A stretch of 14,172 nt of DNA from G020348385 sp964580235 (GTDB taxonomy: Bacteria; Acidobacteriota; Aminicenantia; Aminicenantales; Aminicenantaceae). The notes beneath the pieces were generated by a model. The model ran no database searches, was not told the DNA's origin, and worked only from the letters and a program-made list of their open reading frames with translations. Position numbers and translations under genes: made by a program. This document shows, piece by piece, positions 1-8,300 of the stretch (the stretch's first letter is position 1; the number at the start of each line of letters is the position of its first letter). The stretch spans positions 1-14,172 of the forward strand of contig CAZOJY010000095.1 of assembly GCA_964580235.1 (NCBI GenBank), given 5' to 3'.

Positions 1-386
1 TACCTCCTTACGGTGTTTAGATTTGGATGCATCACTTTATATACATATACGCGCTATCAGTTATTCAAGACCGACATGGGATTCCGTAATTATTCTATTG
101 CGGTGCATTACCTGACTGTACAAATTTACTCATTGCTTTAACCCCTTCGATTCACTTCTTTTTAATTTTTACACAATTTCGACACGAAAACAAGGCTGTC
201 CGACTTCAACCTGATGCTCAAGAATTACAACAGAAATAAGGAAGATTACAAATCATAAAGATAAATGAGTTGAAATTTATTGGATTTTTTTATAGAGTTT
301 TTAGGCAATTCGATGCAGGACATTATGTCTATTAAATCATTCTTTACAAAATTTTCCATATACAACAATCCAATAAGGAGGACAAC
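1..386. other. Leader region without a gene, probably a divergent regulatory region
   Basis: No convincing gene is visible here. The stretch is AT-rich and lies upstream of the plus-strand M14 operon. At its left edge the minus strand has a near-perfect Shine-Dalgarno, so it probably separates two divergent genes. A weak plus-strand promoter candidate is TTGAAA (270-275) with TATAGA (291-296), spacing 15, or TAGAGT (293-298), spacing 17; neither is strong. GACAT-T-ATGTC at 319-329 is a short perfect inverted repeat that could be an operator. On the minus strand, TGTATATAA around 40-50 resembles an extended -10 element for the divergent gene. All of these are weak sequence matches. Confidence 0.4.
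2..9 (-). promoter_or_regulatory. Shine-Dalgarno of a divergent gene starting just outside the window
   Basis: Read on the minus strand these bases give AAGGAGGT, a perfect complement to the 16S anti-Shine-Dalgarno. It sits at the first bases of the window, so a leftward gene would start within about 5-10 bases beyond the left edge. The site is seen directly; the gene is inferred. Confidence 0.5.
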
Positions 387-2324
387 ATGAGGACTCTTTT
401 GAAGACAACTCTATGCATCATTCTGTTCTTTTCCCTTCTGTTTCTCCCGATGACCTCCTCATCAAAAAGTAATCCTGCTGAGGGGTACCACGATTACAAC
501 GCATTGACTGCCGCTTTGAAACAATTAGCAAACAGAAATCCCCAAATTGCAAAATTAACATCCATCGGAAAGACTTTGAAAGGCAGAGATATCTGGATGA
601 TGCAGATATCCGGAACAAAAGGCCCTTCTCCCCTCGAAAAACAGGCGCTGCTCATCTGCGGCAACATGGAAGGCGACCATGTCATCGGCAGTGAAATCGC
701 CCTGGGTATCGCGGAATATTTCGTCACCGGATACAGCGATAATGAAAAAGTAAGAAGCACTCTCGACAAGCGCACATTCTACATTATCCCCCGGTTAAAT
801 CCCGATGGTGCAGAACTATTCTTTGACGATCTCCTGTACGAGCATCCCGGGAACCTGAAACCCAGGGATGAAGATTACGACTGGTTGATAGATGAGGACG
901 GTCCTGAAGATCTCAATGGCGATGGGATGATCACCCTGATGCGTATCAAGGATAAGGAAGGCGGCTGGATCATTGACGAGAAAGATCCAAGGTTGATGAA
1001 AAAGAAAGAGGCTGAGACTCCCATCGATAAACTCTACAAGATTTATCCTGAAGGAATCGATGACGACGGAGATGGACTTTACAACGAGGACGGGCCGGGA
1101 GGGTTTAACATCGACCGGAACTTCCCTCACAATTTCGGTTACAAACCCAAAGGGCTGGGCATATATCCCGCATCGGAAGTCGAAACACAATCCGTTATCG
1201 ATTTCATCACAAGATATGTTCCCGAACTCAAGACGCAGCCTCACAAGAACATCTGTGGAGTGCTGCTTTTCTCCAAATACGACAACCTGGCGGCCGGGAC
1301 AGGAATCGAATGCGGCACCCCGACTTTCCCCGAGCCGCCCAGAACAGAACAAGGGGCGGCCATGCCGCGCATGATGTTTTTCATGGGCCGCCGCGGACAG
1401 CAACAAACACAACAGCTGCCCAGAGCGACAGATCCTCAACCCAAAAAGACAAACGCACAAGACACACCGCTTTTCGAAAGTGTGAGCAAAAGCTACAAGG
1501 AAATCACCGGGATCAAGAATGCCGTATCGGAAAAACCGGCAGGTTCGATGCTGGAATGGGGCTATTTTCAATTGGGTGTCCCGACTTTTTCTGCCAATCT
1601 CTGGTCGCTGAGAGAGGAACAAAAAACGCCCCCGGCTAAAATGAAAAGAGATGCCCAAACGGGCGAAGCTGGAACAAGGCCCACAAGAACAGCTCAAGGT
1701 GGAATGAGGAACCGTCAGGCCATGATGCGCCAATTCATGTCACGCTCTACCACTGCCGCATCTCAGACAAAATCCTCCGGCAATGATGAAAAATGGTTGA
1801 AATGGATCGATGATAAGAACAAAGGAGAGGGTTTCGTGACATGGACCAAATTCAGCCACAGACAGCTGGGAGAGGTCGAAATCGGAGGTTTTGTCCCCCA
1901 TGTGCGCACGAATCCGAAGGCAGACCAAATTCCAACGCTGAGCAAAAGCCACGCGGAATTCGCTCTTTTCCTGGCCTCCCAATTTGCCGAGATTGTTCTG
2001 GATGAGCCGGAAGTGAAAAAACTGGGATCAGACTTGTATGAGGTAAAAATCAAAATCCATAACGAAGGGAAATTTCCTTATGCCACAGCCATGGGCCAGA
2101 GAACCAGAAACATCAATTCGATCATGCTGAAATTAAAATTTGAAGATAATAAAAAAATGAAACTCTTCGGAGGAACCAAACGGATGGACACTCCTTCTCT
2201 GGAGGCTGGCGCGGAAAAGGAATTCAAATGGATCATCATCTCTCCTGCAGGAAAAAAGATAGATGTGACACTCTGGGCGCAAAACGGTGGCGGGGCCGCC
2301 AAAAAAACGGTTGTCCTTAAATAA
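387..2324 (+). CDS. Secreted M14-fold protein, probable pseudo-carboxypeptidase
   Basis: This is a 645-residue exported protein of the zinc carboxypeptidase (M14) fold. The start is supported by AAGGAGG at 375-381, five bases upstream. A Sec signal peptide spans about residues 1-26. M14 landmarks include NPDG at 138-141, the substrate-binding Arg in DRN (R244) and the Tyr of EWGYF (Y393). Two Asp-rich calcium-type loops (161-180, 225-236) are inserted in the domain, and an Ig-like C-terminal domain starts near 525. Aligned to its neighbour at 2341, all four catalytic positions differ. The HGNE zinc motif is EGDH (95-98), so His and Glu have exchanged places; the third His is S296; the catalytic Glu is N404. 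It is therefore probably not a conventional peptidase. Met/Arg/Gln-rich tracts at about 325-360 and 410-460 look disordered. It is first in a three-gene operon. Confidence 0.93.
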   Translation: MRTLLKTTLCIILFFSLLFLPMTSSSKSNPAEGYHDYNALTAALKQLANRNPQIAKLTSIGKTLKGRDIWMMQISGTKGPSPLEKQALLICGNMEGDHVIGSEIALGIAEYFVTGYSDNEKVRSTLDKRTFYIIPRLNPDGAELFFDDLLYEHPGNLKPRDEDYDWLIDEDGPEDLNGDGMITLMRIKDKEGGWIIDEKDPRLMKKKEAETPIDKLYKIYPEGIDDDGDGLYNEDGPGGFNIDRNFPHNFGYKPKGLGIYPASEVETQSVIDFITRYVPELKTQPHKNICGVLLFSKYDNLAAGTGIECGTPTFPEPPRTEQGAAMPRMMFFMGRRGQQQTQQLPRATDPQPKKTNAQDTPLFESVSKSYKEITGIKNAVSEKPAGSMLEWGYFQLGVPTFSANLWSLREEQKTPPAKMKRDAQTGEAGTRPTRTAQGGMRNRQAMMRQFMSRSTTAASQTKSSGNDEKWLKWIDDKNKGEGFVTWTKFSHRQLGEVEIGGFVPHVRTNPKADQIPTLSKSHAEFALFLASQFAEIVLDEPEVKKLGSDLYEVKIKIHNEGKFPYATAMGQRTRNINSIMLKLKFEDNKKMKLFGGTKRMDTPSLEAGAEKEFKWIIISPAGKKIDVTLWAQNGGGAAKKTVVLK

Positions 2325-2340
2325 ATGAAAGGATAAGACA

Positions 2341-4161
2341 ATGAAAATGAAAATAAATAAAAAAATCACAAAATCCTTACTCGTTGTTTTTGTCATCACA
2401 ATGAGTGTTTCCCTGATGATGTCTCAGGATTTTCTTCCGAGAAAGTGGAACACACGCAAAGTTGAGCTATCATTCAACAGGTATTACGACTGGAATGAAG
2501 TGGGAAATGCTCTTCGCAAGCTGGAAAAAGCCTACCCAAAATTCTTGAAGCTCCGTTCCATAGGAAAATCCTTCCAGGGGCGGGAAATCTGGTACATGAC
2601 CATCAACAATCCGGACACAGGAGATGAAATGGAAAAGTGTGCCATGTACATGGATGCCAACATCCACGGGAACGAGATTCAGGGGGGTGAGATCGGGATC
2701 TACACCATCTGGTACTTGATGGAAAATTACAACTACAATGATTATATCAAACAGCTGGTGGATGAACGCGTTTTTTACATTTTTCCCTCTGTCAATCCGG
2801 ATGGGCGCGACCTGTGGCTTCATACAGGCGGAAGTGCCCGGTCAGGGCAGTCTCCGATGGACGACGATAATGACGGCCTGTATGATGAGGACGGTCCGGA
2901 AGACCTAGACGGCGATGGAGAAGTCGGTGCTATGTTTATCAAAGTGGACCCCGGCAGAGGGACACACCGGCTGAGCGATACCGGGGACCGGCTCGTTCCG
3001 ATCAAAAAGAATATCAAAGGCAAACCGGATGAGGTCGGCGACTACAAATACATCGGAAGCGAAGGAATGGATAACGACGGCGACGGCCGATACAACGAAG
3101 ATTCGGGCGGGGGTTACGATGCCAACCGTGACTGGGGCTCCTACTGGCAGCCCAATTACATCCAGAGGGGAGCGGCTGCTTATCCCTTCTACTGGGTGGA
3201 ATCCCAGGCCACTCGCGATTTTTTCTATTCTCATCCGAACATTGCCGGTGTGCAGGCTTTTCATAACTCAGGTGGTATGATCCTGCGTAATCCTGGAACA
3301 CAGCTGCACGGTGAAATGCCCAGAAGCGATTTGGCTGTGATGGACGAGATCGGAAAAAAAGGCGAAAAAATCATCGAGGGCTATCGGTACATCATCATAT
3401 GGAAAGATCTTTACACAGTATGGGGCGGTTTTATCGATTTCACCTATGACATGCTGGGGATTTACTCCTTTTCAAACGAATTGTGGACGTCCCGGGCCGA
3501 CCTTGATAAAAACGGGGAAATCACAGAAGAAGAAGAGGAGTTTTTCGATAAGTATATCGATATGGATAATAAAGCCATCTCCCTTCATGAAATCGACCAT
3601 CCGCAGCTCGGCAGAGTCACCGTTGACCGGGATACCACAAAGCTGAGTGGACGGGTCCCTCCGGCATGGTTGCTCGAGGAGATGTGCCACCGCAACATGG
3701 CCTTTTGTCTGCTCAATGCCTGGGAAATGCCGCTGCCCACAATCAAATCGGTAAAAACGGAAAAAGTAAGTTCTGGCCTTTATCTGATTAAAGTCGCCCT
3801 CTACAACGGCCGGCTGATGCCGACCCTCTCCACCGCAGCCGTCCAGAACAAGGTCCAGCATCCGGATATGTTATCTTTGGAGGGGAATGTCAAGGTGCTG
3901 GCAGCCGGGCAAGCTCAGGGGACGAGCCTCCCTGCCGGAATTCCCAGGCGGTTCATGCGATTTTTCCGCGGACGCGGAGCAGCAGACAGCGATGTGTCAT
4001 TGATCGACCAGAAAGACCCCAAGAATCTGAAACTCACAAACGGTATACCCGGCAGGACAGAGGTCGAATATCATTTTCTGGTCGAAGGCAAAGGCAACGT
4101 GACAGTAAATCTGGATTGCAAAAAAGGCGGGAAACACACAAAAACGATCACAATAAAATAA
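2341..4161 (+). CDS. Secreted M14 zinc carboxypeptidase
   Basis: This 606-residue exported metallocarboxypeptidase would remove C-terminal amino acids from peptides outside the cytoplasm. A signal anchor or Sec peptide covers about residues 10-28. The M14 active site is complete: HGNE gives zinc ligands H109 and E112, H308 in AFHNS is the third ligand, and E380 in SFSNEL is the general base. R263 (ANRDW) and Y369 (FTYD) match the substrate-binding Arg and Tyr. Asp-rich calcium-type loops lie at 174-194 and 244-254, and a canonical EF-hand loop (DxDxNGxIxxxE) spans 387-398. A C-terminal Ig-like domain starts near 465 and carries an Arg/Phe/Gly-rich insert at 535-546. The gene lies 16 bases after its paralog, with AAAGGA upstream of the ATG. 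Substrate preference cannot be read from sequence. Confidence 0.95.
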   Translation: MKMKINKKITKSLLVVFVITMSVSLMMSQDFLPRKWNTRKVELSFNRYYDWNEVGNALRKLEKAYPKFLKLRSIGKSFQGREIWYMTINNPDTGDEMEKCAMYMDANIHGNEIQGGEIGIYTIWYLMENYNYNDYIKQLVDERVFYIFPSVNPDGRDLWLHTGGSARSGQSPMDDDNDGLYDEDGPEDLDGDGEVGAMFIKVDPGRGTHRLSDTGDRLVPIKKNIKGKPDEVGDYKYIGSEGMDNDGDGRYNEDSGGGYDANRDWGSYWQPNYIQRGAAAYPFYWVESQATRDFFYSHPNIAGVQAFHNSGGMILRNPGTQLHGEMPRSDLAVMDEIGKKGEKIIEGYRYIIIWKDLYTVWGGFIDFTYDMLGIYSFSNELWTSRADLDKNGEITEEEEEFFDKYIDMDNKAISLHEIDHPQLGRVTVDRDTTKLSGRVPPAWLLEEMCHRNMAFCLLNAWEMPLPTIKSVKTEKVSSGLYLIKVALYNGRLMPTLSTAAVQNKVQHPDMLSLEGNVKVLAAGQAQGTSLPAGIPRRFMRFFRGRGAADSDVSLIDQKDPKNLKLTNGIPGRTEVEYHFLVEGKGNVTVNLDCKKGGKHTKTITIK

Positions 4162-4167
4162 AGCCTG

Positions 4168-5145
4168 ATGAGTGAGAAGCCAGAGTTCTCTGCGGATAAA
4201 GTCAGAGGGGATATCCTGAATGCCGAAGAAAGAATCCGGGGACACATCCGTGAAACACCTGCCGAACATTCCATTTTTCTCAGCCAACTGGGAAGCGGCA
4301 GCGTTTATCTCAAATGTGAAAACCTTCAATTGACAGGTTCCTTCAAGCTGAGGGGAGCCGTGAACAAAATCCTGTCCCTCAGCGAAGAGGAAAAAAAACG
4401 AGGCTTGATGACGGCCTCATCAGGAAATCATGGGGCCGCTTTTTCTTGGGCGTTGCAAAAATTCGGCCTCAAAGGCTCCATCGTCCTTCCGGAGATAACC
4501 GCTCAGACCAAGATCGATTCCCTGCTCCTCTACAGCGCTGACATCATCAAACACGGCGATGACTGCATTGAGGCCGAACGATTCGGCAGGCAGACAGCCA
4601 AAAAACACGGATTGACCTATATTCCTCCTTACAATGACCCCCAAATCATCGGAGGACAGGGAACCATAGGGATCGAGCTGGCCAGACAGGTGCCAGATGC
4701 TGACTGCGTTCTGGTTCCAGTCGGCGGAGGCGGTCTGATCAGCGGGATTGCCGGCTATCTCAAATCGCAAAATGAAAACATCGAAGTCATCGGCTGCCAG
4801 CCCGAAAACTCGGCTGTAATGTACGCATCCATAAAAGCCGGACGGATCCTCGACATGGAATCCGCGCCAACCATTTCAGACGGGTCTGCCGGGGGGATCG
4901 AACAGGATTCTATCACTTTTCCGATATGCCAGGAGCTGGTGGATGATTTTATCCTGCTGACTGAGGACGAGATCGTATCCGCCATAAAACTCATCCTGGA
5001 AAAACATTACCTCCTAATTGAAGGAGCAGCGGCACTCTCAGTGGCTGCTTTCCTCAAACAGCCGGATCGTTTTCAAGGAAAAAATGTCGTCTTGATATTG
5101 AGCGGATCGAAGATCAGCCTGGACACACTCAGGCATATTCTGTAA
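4168..5145 (+). CDS. Threonine/serine dehydratase (PLP-dependent, fold type II)
   Basis: This 325-residue cytoplasmic enzyme of the threonine/serine ammonia-lyase family would convert threonine to 2-oxobutyrate, or serine to pyruvate, plus ammonia. The PLP lysine is K60 in GSFKLRGA. ASSGNHG at 83-89 and the phosphate-binding GGGGL at 186-190 are typical of the family. The end reads LSGSK (311-315) where most members have SGGN. There is no C-terminal ACT-like regulatory domain, which suggests a catabolic TdcB-like rather than a feedback-controlled biosynthetic IlvA form. The ATG lies six bases after the upstream stop and has no recognisable Shine-Dalgarno, so translation is probably coupled. 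Its place behind two peptidase-fold genes suggests use of released amino acids. A serine racemase or another beta-eliminating member of the family cannot be excluded. Confidence 0.92.
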   Translation: MSEKPEFSADKVRGDILNAEERIRGHIRETPAEHSIFLSQLGSGSVYLKCENLQLTGSFKLRGAVNKILSLSEEEKKRGLMTASSGNHGAAFSWALQKFGLKGSIVLPEITAQTKIDSLLLYSADIIKHGDDCIEAERFGRQTAKKHGLTYIPPYNDPQIIGGQGTIGIELARQVPDADCVLVPVGGGGLISGIAGYLKSQNENIEVIGCQPENSAVMYASIKAGRILDMESAPTISDGSAGGIEQDSITFPICQELVDDFILLTEDEIVSAIKLILEKHYLLIEGAAALSVAAFLKQPDRFQGKNVVLILSGSKISLDTLRHIL

Positions 5146-5298
5146 AACCTGATCAACCCGAAATTTTATACCGAATGATTCAGCAAGGCTGGATCCTCAA
5201 CGGCCCTGCAGACATGCCTAATGGAAAAAGGAAGATAATCAATAGAATTTGCGTCTAAACAATCTGGCGTCGTGACTGATAGCTAAATTTATATCTCG

Positions 5299-5304
5299 AG
5301 GAGG
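5299..5304 (+). promoter_or_regulatory. Ribosome binding site of the BNR-repeat gene
   Basis: AGGAGG within a GAGGAGGAG run, five bases before the ATG at 5310, fixes the start. The 164 bases between the dehydratase stop and this gene contain no obvious rho-independent terminator. A TCAGG/CCTGA pair around the dehydratase stop codon is weak and has no following T-run. No clear promoter is visible, so read-through from the upstream operon is possible. Confidence 0.7.
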
Positions 5305-5309
5305 AGATT

Positions 5310-8300
5310 ATGAAGTGTTTAGGGATCAAAATTTGCGTTTTTTCAGCCATTCTTCTGCTTTTACTCAGCCAGTCAGGTCTTGCAAAAACCGATCCTGATC
5401 TGTTTTCTGGCTTAAGAGCCCGGAGCATCGGCCCGGCAAACATGAGCGGAAGGATCGGGGCCATCGATGCTGTCGCCTCCAATCCGAACATCATCTATGT
5501 CGGGGCAGCGACAGGCGGATTATGGAAATCCGCAGATGGTGGATTAACCTGGAAGCCCATCATGGATGACAAACCGGTTTCATCCATCGGGGCTGTGGCC
5601 ATCAACCAGTCCAACCCTAACATCGTTTGGGTGGGAACCGGAGAGGCCGCGCCACGAAACAGCGTGGGCGTGGGTCGGGGGATCTATCTCACAAACGACG
5701 CAGGGAAAACATGGGAATTCCTGGGTTTGGAAAAGACGGAAAAAGTCAGCAAAATACTGCTCGATCCAAACGACCCGAAAGTCGCCTATGTCGGAGCTCT
5801 CGGGACTACCTGGAATGAAAGCCCTGAACGCGGCGTATACAAAACTGTCGACAGCGGAAAAACCTGGGATAAGATCCTGTATGTGGATGAAAAAACGGGT
5901 GTGGCCGATATGGCCATAGCGCCGGGGGATCCCAATAAAATCATCGCGGCCCTGTGGGAACACAGGCGGTGGCCGTGGTTCTTCAAATCGGGCGGCCCGG
6001 GGAGCGGTCTTTATATCACCACAAACGGCGGCCAGAACTGGAAAAAACTCACCGATAAAGACGGCCTTCCAAGGGGCGAATTAGGCCGTATGGGCGTCGC
6101 TTTTTCAACGAATAAACCAAACATCGTTTATGCTTTAGTCGAGGCAAAAAAGAATGCGCTTTACCGTTCCACAGATGGCGGATTCACCTGGCAGATGGTC
6201 AACGATCAGGACAATGTCAACAGCCGGCCTTTTTATTACTGCCGGCTCTGGGTCAATCCCGTGAATGAGAACATCGTTTATGTTCTTCACAGCCAGGTAA
6301 CGGTTTCTGAAGACGCCGGGAAAAATTTCAGAACTCTGGCAGGCTTTGGCCAGGCCCATTCAGACTACCACGCGTTTTGGGTGCATCCCAAAGGCGAGAT
6401 GCTGATCGTGGGAAACGATGGCGGGGTAGCGATCAGCACCAACCGGGGACAGAACTGGCGTTTTGTATCCAACCTTCCGGTGGGTCAGTTTTACCATGTC
6501 AGTTACGACATGCAGATCCCCTACAATGTGTACGGAGGGCTCCAGGATAATGGATCCTGGATGGGGCCCGGGTATGTCCTGAAGGAGAGAGCCATCTATG
6601 ACTATCTCTGGAAGACAGTAGGTGGCGGAGACGGTTTTGACACAGAACCCGATCCAGAAGTGCCCGGAGCCGGATACGGGATGTCCCAGGGGGGGAACCT
6701 GTATTATTTTGATACCAACCTTGGCACAAGCCGCGACAGCGTCCCCACCGAATCCAATGTCAAACACCGGTACAACTGGAATGCCGGCTTTGCTGTCGAT
6801 CCTTTCCACCCGGCAACCATCTATCTCGGAAGCCAGTTTGTGCACAAAAGCCCGGATAAAGGACGCACATGGGAAATCATCAGTCCGGATCTGACCACAA
6901 ATGATCCCGAAAAACAAAAACAGCCCGAAAGCGGCGGTTTGACCCTGGATGTCACAAATGCCGAAAACCACACCACAATCCTCTGTATCGCCCCCAGCCC
7001 GGTTCAGGAGGGCATCATCTGGGTCAGCACCGACGATGGAAACGTCCAGATCACAAAGAATGCTGGAGCGACCTGGGAGTTGGTCTCCAAGGAATTGACA
7101 TCCGGGAAAAAAGGCATGGCTCCGCCGGCGACATGGGTGCCCCATGTGGAAGCATCCAAATTTGATGCGGCCACAGCTTATGTGGTGTTCGACGACCACC
7201 GCCGATCCAACTGGACTACATATGTTTTTGTCACCCATGATTTTGGAAAAACCTGGAAAAGTCTGGCCACCCCCGAAATCGACGGATTCGCCCATGTGAT
7301 CGAAGAAGACCCGGTCGATAAAAACCTGCTCTTCCTGGGAACGGAATTCGGTCTGTATGTGAGTTTCAACGCCGGCCAGAACTGGATGAAATGGACTCAA
7401 GGAATCCCCACAGTGCCCGTTCGTGACATAGTTGTTCATCCCAGAGAGAATGACCTGATTGTCGGGACTCACGGCCGGTCCATCTACATCATCGACGACA
7501 TCTCCCCTCTTCGGGAAATATCGGAAGAAGTGATGCAGAAAAAGCTCCATCTGTTCAAGATGCCCGATGCCTATCAGTTTCAGCAGGGGCGGCTGAGCGC
7601 CTACCTGAGCCCAGGAGATACCGTTTTTGCAGGGGAGAACAAGCGAATGGGCGCTGCCATCACTTACTATCTCATCCCGAGCGAACGCAAAGAAACAGAA
7701 GAGGAGCCGAACGAAGAGATGGATGCGAGACGGCAGCAGATGATGCAGCGCATGCGGCAGATGGGAGGTATGGGGAGGTTCCGCGGCATGGGCACGATGG
7801 GTCAGGGCTCATCCCGGGTGAAGATTACCATCGAAGACAGCAGCGGCAAAATGGTCAGCCGCATCAACGGCACAGAGAATAAGGGTGTCAACCGGGTTAC
7901 CTGGAACTTCAGGGAGCAGACAGCACAGGCTGTCCCCAGAACAGGACGCCGGTCATTTTTTGGATTCGGCGGAGGCGGCACCACAGCTCTTCCTGGGGAT
8001 TACACGGTCAAGATTGCCTATGATGGCGAAGAAGTCAGTCAGACATTCACCGTGAAATACGATCCCCGGATTGATGTGGATTTGGAAGTTCTTAAGGCCA
8101 ACTACGAGGCGGGAAAAAAAGCACAGAAATTATCCGTTGCCATCAATTCCGCCAGCCAGCAGATCGATGCAACAAGAGCAACGCTCAAGACCATTCAGGA
8201 CCAGGCCAGGCAAAACCGGAATCCGAAAAACAAGGAGCTCATGCAAGCTGCCCGGGAACTAGATAAAAAGCTGGAAGAGTTGGCAGAAATCCTGAATCCC

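Noticed and set aside
1..141. Plus-strand frame open from the first base to TAA at 139-141 (46 codons), as the end of a gene entering from the left
   Set aside because: The translation is rich in Tyr, Leu and Phe as expected for AT-rich non-coding DNA, and the strong opposite-strand Shine-Dalgarno argues for a divergent gene instead.
178..258. Plus-strand 26-codon frame ending in TAA with coding-like residues
   Set aside because: It has no start codon or ribosome site and a stop just upstream; chance is likely at this length.
816..1733. Long minus-strand frame (305 codons) opposite the first M14 gene
   Set aside because: It is Cys-, Phe- and Arg-rich with no domain, and lies antisense to a gene with clear M14 motifs.
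6360..7550. Long minus-strand frame (396 codons) opposite the propeller gene
   Set aside because: It is antisense to a stretch containing Asp-box motifs; its composition is His-, Gly- and Cys-rich and resembles no family.
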